Made by a program: the position numbers and the translations under genes
The notes under the pieces: generated by a model
Told to the model about the DNA's origin: nothing
Database searches by the model: none
Seen by the model: only the letters and a program-made list of their open reading frames with translations
Shown here: positions 51,010 through 58,052 of the stretch, in pieces
Position numbering within the stretch: position 1 is the stretch's first letter
Layout: each line of letters starts with the position of its first letter
NCBI GenBank assembly: GCA_045226335.1
Contig: JBGVCH010000036.1
Coordinates: forward strand, 1 to 64,000
Reading direction: 5' to 3'
DNA length: 64,000 bases
Source of the DNA: RUG11272 sp045226335
GTDB taxonomy: Bacteria > Bacillota > Clostridia > Christensenellales > Aristaeellaceae

Positions 51010-51489
51010 GTGAACGCCACCGTGATCGCCGTGGGCCGGCTGCGGGAAAAGCCGTACCGCGCCATGGCGGATGAATACCTGAAGCGCCTCTCCCGGTACG
51101 GGCGGTACCGGGAGACGGAGCTTCCCGATTTGCCGGAACCCGCCAACAGCTCCGACGCCCTGGCGGAGCAGGTGAAGCAGCGGGAGGGGGAGGCCGTTTT
51201 GCGGGCCATCCGCCCCGGGGATTACGTCATTGCCCTGACCATCCCCGGCAGGTCCTGGGACTCCCCCGGCCTGGCCCGGCACCTGGAAAGCCTGGCCGTG
51301 GGCGGCGCGGGGGAGATCGTCTTTGTTATCGGAGGTTCCCTGGGCCTGTCCGACGCGGTGATCGCCCGGGCGGACGAGGAACTCTCCATGTCCGCCATGA
51401 CCTTTCCGCACCAGCTGGCCCGGGTCATGCTGCTGGAGCAGCTGTACCGCTGCGCCCGGATCAATGCCGGAGAGCGCTACCACAAGTAG
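51010..51489 (+). CDS. rlmH: 23S rRNA (pseudouridine1915-N3)-methyltransferase
   Basis: This 159-residue SPOUT methyltransferase has VIAVGRLREKPYRAMADEYLKRLSRYGRYRETELPD at the start and the knot region FVIGGSLGLSDAVIARADEELSMSAMTFPHQLARVMLLEQLYRCARINAGERYHK, whose end is diagnostic for RlmH. GTG start at 51010. In many Firmicutes rlmH lies near the replication origin (for example staphylococcal orfX), matching the parS and DnaA-box evidence nearby. A terminator hairpin overlaps the stop. Confidence 0.97.
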   Translation: MNATVIAVGRLREKPYRAMADEYLKRLSRYGRYRETELPDLPEPANSSDALAEQVKQREGEAVLRAIRPGDYVIALTIPGRSWDSPGLARHLESLAVGGAGEIVFVIGGSLGLSDAVIARADEELSMSAMTFPHQLARVMLLEQLYRCARINAGERYHK

Positions 51490-51497
51490 CGCTTTTC
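51473..51497 (+). terminator. Intrinsic terminator overlapping rlmH stop
   Basis: AGCGCTAC (51473-51480) pairs with GTAGCGCT (51486-51493) and is followed by TTTTC. Confidence 0.75.
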
Positions 51498-51542
51498 GCT
51501 GTCCGCCTGTCCTGAATGGTTGATCCGGCGCCGTCCGTGCTA

Positions 51543-51570
51543 TTGAAATCCCCGGTTCCTGCTGTATAAT
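51543..51570 (+). promoter_or_regulatory. Promoter of the BMP-like gene
   Basis: TTGAAA (51543-51548), a 16-bp spacer and a perfect TATAAT (51565-51570), 31 bp before the ATG. Confidence 0.7.
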
Positions 51571-51601
51571 TGGGCCGTGCCAACGGAAGGAGGTGCACCC
51601 A

Positions 51602-53560
51602 ATGTATTCCAAGGAAGCATTAGATCAGTATCATCTCGCGCAGAAGCGCGGACAGAAATATGTATCGTTCCGGACCGCCAGGGACATGGACCCCTACCCC
51701 GCCGTGCTCCAGGAGGTCTTCCCGGAGCTGTCCTCCGCCGCCCGCTCGGAGCTGGGGGTGCTGGACATTCCCATCGACGCCATCGTGGGCACGGTGGCGG
51801 AGGGCCGGAAGAACGCCTTTGCCGGCAATTTCATGCCGCTGCTGGCGGACAATACCGAGTTTGCCGTCAAGTGGATCTCCCTGTGTGAAGCGCATCTGGA
51901 GACGGGGATCACCGACCCCATCGTCTGCTTTGAGTACCTGGGGCAGTATTACGTGCAGGAGGGCCACAAGCGGGTCAGCGTCCTGAGCAGCTACGACGCC
52001 CTGACCGTCCGGGCCCGGGTGACCCGGGTGCTGCCCATCCCCTCCGACGATCCCAAAGTCAGGGCCTACGACGAGTTCCTGAAGTTCTACCGCCGCAGCA
52101 ATGTCAACGTGCTGCGCTATGAGAAGCCCGGCAGCTGGGACCGGCTGGAGAAGGGCCTGGGCATGGAGCCGGAGCACGTATGGACCGACGTCGACCGGAA
52201 GGATTTCATGGCCCTGTACTGGAAGGTCCGGGAGGCCTGCCAGAGCCGCGTCGCCAGCCAGCTCCCCACCCTCACCGTCAGCGATGTCCTCCTCATGTGC
52301 CTGGAGGTCTATCCCTATGACCAGCTGCAGGCCCTGGACCGGGAGGAGCTCCGCCGCCGGGTGGACGCCCTGATGCCGGACATGCGCTTTGTGGCCAAGG
52401 ACGAGCCCAAGGAGGTCTCCACCGAGCCGGAGATCCCTGAGAAGAGCCTGGTGGGCCGCATCCTGGACAACCTGGCCAAGCCCAGCCTGAACGTGGCGTT
52501 CATCCACGTCAACTCGCCGGCGGTCAGCGTCTGGACCCGGGGCCACGAGGACGGCCGCCTGGCCATGGAGGAGGCCCTGGCCGGCCAGGTCCGGACAAAG
52601 GCCTACGTGGTGGGGGAAGAGAGCGCCGACGCCCTGATGGAGAAGGCCATCACCCGGGACGGCGCGCAGCTGCTCATCGCCACGGCACCCACCCTGCTGG
52701 CGCCCGCCCGGCAGGCCGCCGCCCTGCACCCCAACGTGAAGGTGCTGGTCTGCGCCCTGTCCGTCCCCTGCGTGGGGGTCCGGACCTATTACAGCCGGAT
52801 CCACGAGGCGAAGTTTATCTCCGGCGCCATCGCGGGCGTGCTGTGCGGGAAAGATCCCGTGGGCTACGTGGCCCGGTATCCCATCCTGGGGGTGCCGGCG
52901 GCGGTGAACGCCTTTGCCCTGGGCCTGCGGATGACCAACCCCGACGCGAAAGTCCTGCTGGAGTGGTCCTGCCTGGGCGGCGATCCGGTAAAGCGGCTGT
53001 GGGCCGCCGGCGCCCGGATCATCTCCGGCCACCCCGTGGCCGCCAGCACCCCCAGCAACATCGCCCCGGGCTGGTCCACCTCCCTGATGTCGGAGAACGG
53101 GTCCTTTCTGGCCCTGGCCTCCGACGTGTGGAACTGGGGCAAGACCTATGAGCAGATCGTCCGCAGCGTGCTGGCCGGGGCCTGGAACAGCGCCTCCGCC
53201 CAGGACACGGCGGTGAGCTACTGGTGGGGCATGTCCTCCGGCGTCATCGACGTGAAGCTGGCGGAGGTCCTGCCGCCCGGCGTGCGGCAGCTGGCGGACA
53301 TTCTCAAAAGCGGCCTGACAACTGGCGACATCCGGCCCTTCGCGGGGCCGGTGACGGATCAGAACGGTCTGGAGCGCCTGAAGGCCGGGGAGGACCTCTC
53401 TCCCGAGGCCCTGATGCAGATGAACTGGCTCTGCGGCAGCGTGCTGGGCTCGATCCCCCGGATCGACGACCTGATGCCCTCCGCCCAGGAGACCGCCCGC
53501 CTCCTGGCCCTGCCCGAGGACAAGCCCACTCCTGCCCCGGAACCCGTAAAAACCGAATAA
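51602..53560 (+). CDS. Cytoplasmic ParB/sulfiredoxin-like domain fused to BMP-type binding domain
   Basis: This 652-residue protein has no signal peptide or lipobox. The N-terminal ~150 residues (IPIDAIVGTVAEGRKNAFAGNFMPLL, then GITDPIVCFEYLGQYYVQEGHKRVSVLSSYDALTVRARVTRV) match the ParB/Srx-like fold with its (D/E)GHxRVS motif at about 120-127. A helical linker follows to about 275. The C-terminal ~350 residues (LNVAFIHVNSPAVSVWTRGHEDGR to AKFISGAIAGVLCGKDPVGYVARYPILGVPAAVNAFALG) are a BMP/PnrA-type periplasmic-binding fold, which normally binds nucleosides outside the cell. An intracellular version may be a nucleoside-sensing protein. ATG at 51602 after GGAAGGAGGTG. Function unknown. Confidence 0.72.
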   Translation: MYSKEALDQYHLAQKRGQKYVSFRTARDMDPYPAVLQEVFPELSSAARSELGVLDIPIDAIVGTVAEGRKNAFAGNFMPLLADNTEFAVKWISLCEAHLETGITDPIVCFEYLGQYYVQEGHKRVSVLSSYDALTVRARVTRVLPIPSDDPKVRAYDEFLKFYRRSNVNVLRYEKPGSWDRLEKGLGMEPEHVWTDVDRKDFMALYWKVREACQSRVASQLPTLTVSDVLLMCLEVYPYDQLQALDREELRRRVDALMPDMRFVAKDEPKEVSTEPEIPEKSLVGRILDNLAKPSLNVAFIHVNSPAVSVWTRGHEDGRLAMEEALAGQVRTKAYVVGEESADALMEKAITRDGAQLLIATAPTLLAPARQAAALHPNVKVLVCALSVPCVGVRTYYSRIHEAKFISGAIAGVLCGKDPVGYVARYPILGVPAAVNAFALGLRMTNPDAKVLLEWSCLGGDPVKRLWAAGARIISGHPVAASTPSNIAPGWSTSLMSENGSFLALASDVWNWGKTYEQIVRSVLAGAWNSASAQDTAVSYWWGMSSGVIDVKLAEVLPPGVRQLADILKSGLTTGDIRPFAGPVTDQNGLERLKAGEDLSPEALMQMNWLCGSVLGSIPRIDDLMPSAQETARLLALPEDKPTPAPEPVKTE

Positions 53561-53594
53561 TTCCGCATTCCGAATTCCCAAGGAGGTGATCCGC

Positions 53595-54206
53595 ATCAAA
53601 ATCCTGCTGCTCTCCGACGTGGAGTGCCCCGCGCTCTGGGATTTCTACCAGCCCGAGCGCGTGGCCGGGATCGATGTGATCGTCTCCTGCGGGGACCTGA
53701 AGCGCACCTACCTGGAATTTCTCGTCACCCTCACCGGCAAGCCCGTCCTGTATGTCCCCGGGAACCACGACACCACCTATGTGAAGGAGCCCCCGGAGGG
53801 CTGCGAGAACATCGACGGGCGGGTGGTGACCTGCTGCGGGCTGCGGTTTCTGGGACTGGGGGGCTGCAAGAAATACTCCGGCGGGGAATACCAGTACACG
53901 GAGGAGGAGATGGCCCGGCGCATCGGCAAGCTGCGCAGGCCCATCAAAAAAGCCGGCGGCGTGGACATCATCGTGACCCACGCCGCCATGACCGGCTACG
54001 GTGACGCGGAGGACTATGCCCACCGCGGTTTTGACTGTTTTCTGGAGCTGGCGGACCGGGTGAAGCCCCTGGCCTTCTGCCATGGACACGTGCACCGCAG
54101 CTACAGCTGGAGCATTCCCCGGGTGGTGGACTACCACGGCATCCCGGTGATCAACGCCTACGAGCGCTATGTGCTGGAGATCCCGGACCGGGACGGGTCG
54201 TCCTGA
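53595..54206 (+). CDS. Calcineurin-like metallophosphoesterase
   Basis: This ~203-residue enzyme has all motifs of the family: LLSDVE (D8 region), VSCGDLK, VPGNHD, VTHAAM and CHGHVH, giving a complete two-metal site. The substrate is not evident. The start is unusual: the strong ribosome binding site AGGAGG (53581-53586) sits 8 bp before ATC AAA ATC at 53595, where homologues have ATG AAA ATT (MKILLLSD). The in-frame GTG at 53586 overlaps the ribosome binding site itself and so is a poor start. Its 3' end overlaps the convergent ttcA-like gene by 40 bp. Confidence 0.85.
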   Translation: MKILLLSDVECPALWDFYQPERVAGIDVIVSCGDLKRTYLEFLVTLTGKPVLYVPGNHDTTYVKEPPEGCENIDGRVVTCCGLRFLGLGGCKKYSGGEYQYTEEEMARRIGKLRRPIKKAGGVDIIVTHAAMTGYGDAEDYAHRGFDCFLELADRVKPLAFCHGHVHRSYSWSIPRVVDYHGIPVINAYERYVLEIPDRDGSS

Positions 54207-55003
54207 AACAGCAGGGTTTCGCCGTTCCGCTTCCAGCCCGGGAACGTATCCGCCTGCAGGTGATGCAGGCTGTCGAAGATCCGCTGATCCACCGGCGGGT
54301 CTTTCTCTTTCAGGGACCGGATCCATTCCTTGACTTCCCGGCGCTTTGAGACGTGCTCGTCCGCCGCGCGCTCCGAAAACCGGCAGGCGCACTGAATGAA
54401 GGTCAGGCCGTTGTGTTCCGCCCAGGCGATGATGTCCGCCTCGCGCACCAGGTACAGCGGGCGGATCAGGCGCATGCCGGGGAAGTTCGAGGCGTCCAGC
54501 ATGGGCGGCATGGCCTGCAGCTGGGCGCCCCAGCACATGGCCATGACGGTGGTCTCGATGACGTCGTCGAAGTGATGCCCCAGGGCGATCTTCCCGCAGT
54601 TCAGCGACTGAGCCATCTTGTATAAATGCCCCCGCCGCATCCGGGCGCAGAGGAAACAGGGGTTTTTGGCCTGGGCGTCGGCCACGGTGAAGATACTGCT
54701 CTCGAACAGGGTGTACGGGATCCCCAGCAGCGCCGCGTTGTTTTCCACCTGACGCCGGTTTTCCGCGCTGTACCCGGGGTCCATGATGAGGAACCGCAGC
54801 GAAAAATCGTCCCGCTCGCGCCGGTACAGCTGCATCAGCTTGGCCAGCAGCATGGAGTCCTTGCCCCCGGAGATGCACACGGCGACGGCGTCCCCCGGCG
54901 CGATGAGGCCGTACCGCTCGATCCCGCGGCAAAAAGGCTCCCAGATCCGCTCCCGGAAAGGTCCCAGGATGCTGGTTTCTGCCTGCGCGGCGCGATCGTC
55001 CAT
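54167..55003 (-). CDS. ttcA: TtcA-family tRNA thiolation protein
   Basis: This 278-residue PP-loop ATPase has VAVCISGGKDSMLLAKLM (PP-loop at about residue 45), the CFLCARMRRG Cys pair for an Fe-S cluster, LGHHFDDVIETTVMAM and CACRFSE. This matches TtcA, which makes 2-thiocytidine at tRNA position 32, or the related TtuA group. The second CxxC of TtcA is replaced by a single C-A-C arrangement (QCACRF), so cluster binding deserves checking. ATG at 55003 is preferred over a GTG at 55015. Convergent with the phosphoesterase. Confidence 0.82.
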   Translation of the reverse strand: MDDRAAQAETSILGPFRERIWEPFCRGIERYGLIAPGDAVAVCISGGKDSMLLAKLMQLYRRERDDFSLRFLIMDPGYSAENRRQVENNAALLGIPYTLFESSIFTVADAQAKNPCFLCARMRRGHLYKMAQSLNCGKIALGHHFDDVIETTVMAMCWGAQLQAMPPMLDASNFPGMRLIRPLYLVREADIIAWAEHNGLTFIQCACRFSERAADEHVSKRREVKEWIRSLKEKDPPVDQRIFDSLHHLQADTFPGWKRNGETLLFQDDPSRSGISST

Positions 55004-55216
55004 GTTGGTCACCACCCCTCTGACGGACAGGCGCGTTCCGTGTGTTTACGGACCGATGATAGCACGATTCGCGGCAAGTTTCAACCGCCGGGAGCGCCCA
55101 TGTCCGGACAGGCCGCGAACGGCGCGAAGAAGCAAGCAAAACCATTGTGCTCGTCCGGATTCTGTATTACAATGGGCCTGGAAAACGATGCCCGTCACGG
55201 GGCGGACGGAGGGCGT

Positions 55217-55597
55217 ATGGAGTATATTGTGGATGACAAGAGGCTGAAGGCGCCGGAATTCATCGCGTTTGTCAACGGGGTATGGCCGGGCGAATACGAC
55301 CCGGACAGAACGCAGGAGGCCCTTTCCAGGACCGTCAACATCACCGCTTATGACGGGGACAGGCTTGTGGGCTGCCTGCGGATCCTGACGGACGGCTACT
55401 TCTTCGGGACCATCACGGAGCTGCTCGTGCTTCCGGCGTATCAGCGCAAAGGGATCGGGAGCCGGCTCCTGGGGCTGGCCGGGACCCATACGCCCACCAT
55501 GCTGTACTTCGGCTCTCAGCCGGGCGCTGAGGCGTTCTATGAGAAGAACGGCTGCCGGAAAGGGCTTCCGTCCTACGTCATCGGGAAAAAACGGTGA
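55217..55597 (+). CDS. GNAT-family N-acetyltransferase
   Basis: This 126-residue protein has the GNAT core: ITAYDGDRLVGCLRILTDGYFFGTITELLVLPAYQRKGIGSRLLGLA, with the acetyl-CoA pyrophosphate-binding motif QRKGIGS, and a late FYEKNGCRKG strand. It is shorter than most GNATs but has all core elements. ATG at 55217 after GGAGGGCGT. The substrate is unknown. It stands alone between ttcA and the ABC-F gene, with a weak promoter (TTGTGC to TACAAT) upstream. Confidence 0.85.
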   Translation: MEYIVDDKRLKAPEFIAFVNGVWPGEYDPDRTQEALSRTVNITAYDGDRLVGCLRILTDGYFFGTITELLVLPAYQRKGIGSRLLGLAGTHTPTMLYFGSQPGAEAFYEKNGCRKGLPSYVIGKKR

Positions 55598-55727
55598 AGA
55601 CCGGCGGATCGGACGGTTGCCGGGCGCGGGTTCCGATTTCAAATCCTTTTTGTGTTTCATTTATTGTCAAAGTATGGTACAATGCCTTGCGAAATATCCA
55701 TTCATCGGGCGATGAGAAGGAGCGGCC

Positions 55728-57317
55728 ATGATCACAGTCAGCAACGTATCCCTTACCTTCGGCGGACAGAAGCTTTTTTCCGGCGCGGACCTGAAGTTCC
55801 TGCCCGGGAACTGCTACGGCATCATCGGAGCCAACGGCGCCGGAAAATCCACCTTCCTGCGGATCCTCTCCGGGGAGCTGGAGCCCACCACCGGCTCGGT
55901 GACCATTCCGGCCAACGAGCGCATGTCCGTGCTGCAGCAGGACCAGTTCAAGTATGACGCCTTCCCCGTGCTGGACACGGTGATCATGGGCAACCAGCAC
56001 CTCTACGACGTGATGAAGGAGAAGGACGCGCTGTACATGAAGCCCGACTTCTCCGACGCGGACGGCGAGCGGGCCGCGGAGCTGGAGGGCGAGTTTGCCG
56101 AGATGGACGGCTGGAACGCCGAGAGCGACGCCGCCACTCTCCTCACCGGCCTGGGGATCCCCGCGGACATGCACTACGCGCAGATGTCCGAGCTCAACGG
56201 CCAGGACAAGTTCAAGGTCCTGCTGGCCCAGGCCCTCTTCGGCCACCCGGACATCCTGCTGCTGGACGAGCCCACCAACAACCTGGACATCCGCAGCGTC
56301 AACTGGCTGGAGGATTTCCTGATGGACTTCCCCGGCACCCTGATCGTGGTGAGCCACGACCGCTGGTTCCTCAACAACATCTGCACCCACATCGTGGACA
56401 TCGACTACAACCAGGTCCGGCTCTACGTGGGCAACTATGACTTCTGGTACGAGTCCTCCAAGATGATGCAGAGCCTCATGAGCGACCAGAAAAAGCGCCG
56501 GGAGGACAAGATCAAGGAGCTGCGCGCCTTCATCCAGCGCTTCTCCTCCAACAAGTCGAAGGCCAAGCAGGCCACCAGCCGCCGCAAGCTGCTGGACGAG
56601 CTGACCCTGGAGCAGATGCCCGCCTCCTCCCGCCGGTACCCCTGGGTGGCCTTCACCCCGGACCGGGAGGCCGGCAAGGACATCCTGTCGGTGGACGGCC
56701 TCTGCTACGCCCAGGACGGCGTGCAGCTGCTGAAGGACGTGTCCTTCATCGTCACCAAGGGCCAGAAGATCGCCCTCGTGGGCAACGAGCAGGCTGCCAC
56801 GGCCCTGTTCCGCATCCTCATGGAGGAGATCGAGCCCGACAGCGGCAGCTTCAAGTGGGGCGTCACCATCTCCCAGAGCTACTTCCCCCACGACAACACC
56901 CCCTTCTTCGAGGGCAAGGACATGACCATGCTGGAGTGGTTCGCCCAGTATTCCCCGGAGCAGCTGGAAACCTACATGCGGGGCTTCCTGGGCCGGATGC
57001 TGTTCTCCGGCGACGACGTGTACAAGCCCGTGGGGGTCCTCTCCGGCGGCGAGAAGGTCCGGTGCATGCTGTCCCGGATGATGCTCTCCGGCGCCAACTT
57101 CCTGATCCTGGACCAGCCCACCAACCATCTGGACCTGGAGAGCATCACCGCCGTGAACAACGGCCTGATCAACTTCCCGGGCAACGTGATGTTCACCTGC
57201 CACGACCACCAGTTCATCTCCACGGTGGCCGACCGCATCCTGGAGATCCACGACGACGGCACCGTCAGCGACTATTACTGCAACTACGACGAGTATCTGG
57301 AGAAGAAGAACGGGTGA
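55728..57317 (+). CDS. ABC-F family ATPase (YbiT/YkpA-like)
   Basis: This 529-residue twin-ATPase protein acts on ribosomes. The first domain is canonical: GIIGANGAGKSTFLRIL, ELNGQDKFKVLLAQALF (signature), ILLLDEPTNNLDI. The ~80-residue linker between domains (KKRREDKIKELRAFIQRF to KAKQATSRRKLLDEL) is the P-site-tRNA interaction motif. In the second domain the Walker A is replaced by LVGNEQAATALFRIL, lacking the GK(S/T), while the signature LSGGEKVRCMLSRMML and Walker B FLILDQPTNHLDL remain. Domain 2 may bind but not hydrolyse ATP normally. No antibiotic-resistance type features are seen; a translation factor role is more likely. Confidence 0.9.
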   Translation: MITVSNVSLTFGGQKLFSGADLKFLPGNCYGIIGANGAGKSTFLRILSGELEPTTGSVTIPANERMSVLQQDQFKYDAFPVLDTVIMGNQHLYDVMKEKDALYMKPDFSDADGERAAELEGEFAEMDGWNAESDAATLLTGLGIPADMHYAQMSELNGQDKFKVLLAQALFGHPDILLLDEPTNNLDIRSVNWLEDFLMDFPGTLIVVSHDRWFLNNICTHIVDIDYNQVRLYVGNYDFWYESSKMMQSLMSDQKKRREDKIKELRAFIQRFSSNKSKAKQATSRRKLLDELTLEQMPASSRRYPWVAFTPDREAGKDILSVDGLCYAQDGVQLLKDVSFIVTKGQKIALVGNEQAATALFRILMEEIEPDSGSFKWGVTISQSYFPHDNTPFFEGKDMTMLEWFAQYSPEQLETYMRGFLGRMLFSGDDVYKPVGVLSGGEKVRCMLSRMMLSGANFLILDQPTNHLDLESITAVNNGLINFPGNVMFTCHDHQFISTVADRILEIHDDGTVSDYYCNYDEYLEKKNG

Positions 57318-57350
57318 CGTCCGGGGAATCTGCACGTTGAGGGTGCCGGG

Positions 57351-58052
57351 ATGAGCTATATTGAATTTGCCCGCGTCTGCAAAGACTACCACACCGGAGA
57401 GACCGTGGTCCACGCCGCGGCCGATGTTTCCTTTGGCATCGAAAAAGGGGAGCTGTGCGTGGTGCTGGGGCCCAGCGGGGCGGGGAAAACCACGGTGCTG
57501 AACCTGCTGGGGGGCATGGACACGGCCACCTCCGGGCGCATCACGGTGGACGGCAAGGACGTCACCGCCATGAACCGCAAAACCCTGACGGAATACCGCC
57601 GGACGGACGTGGGCTTCGTCTTCCAGTTCTACAACCTGATGCCCAACCTGACGGCCCTGGAGAACGTGGAGCTGGCCCGGCAGGTGTGCCGCAACGCCCT
57701 GGACCCCCGGCAGGTGCTGGAGCAGGTGGGACTGAAGGACCGGATGGACAACTTCCCGGCCCAGCTCTCCGGCGGGGAGCAGCAGCGGGTGTCCATCGCC
57801 CGGGCCCTGTGCAAGAACCCGGCCCTGCTGCTGTGCGACGAGCCCACCGGCGCCCTGGACTCCGCCACCGGCGCCCAGGTGCTGAGCCTGCTCACCCGGG
57901 TGGCCCGTGAATTCAGCACCACCGTAGTCATCATCACCCACAACGCCTCCATCGCCAAGCTGGGGAACCGCGTGATCCGCATGCGCTCCGGCGAGGTGGA
58001 AAAGATCAAGACCGAAAAGCATCCCCTGCGGGTGGAGGAAATCAAATGGTGA
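57351..58052 (+). CDS. ABC transporter ATPase (MacB/LolD type)
   Basis: This 233-residue ATPase has Walker A LGPSGAGKTTVLNLLGGMD, the Q-loop VFQFYNLMPNLTALENVELA, signature LSGGEQQRVSIARALCKNP and Walker B LLCDEPTGALDS, all typical of the MacB/LolD/FtsE group. It would energise the FtsX-like permease that overlaps its 3' end by 7 bp. It starts 33 bp after the ABC-F gene. Together with the permease and the HlyD-like protein it forms a tripartite-type exporter; the cargo is unknown. Confidence 0.93.
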   Translation: MSYIEFARVCKDYHTGETVVHAAADVSFGIEKGELCVVLGPSGAGKTTVLNLLGGMDTATSGRITVDGKDVTAMNRKTLTEYRRTDVGFVFQFYNLMPNLTALENVELARQVCRNALDPRQVLEQVGLKDRMDNFPAQLSGGEQQRVSIARALCKNPALLLCDEPTGALDSATGAQVLSLLTRVAREFSTTVVIITHNASIAKLGNRVIRMRSGEVEKIKTEKHPLRVEEIKW

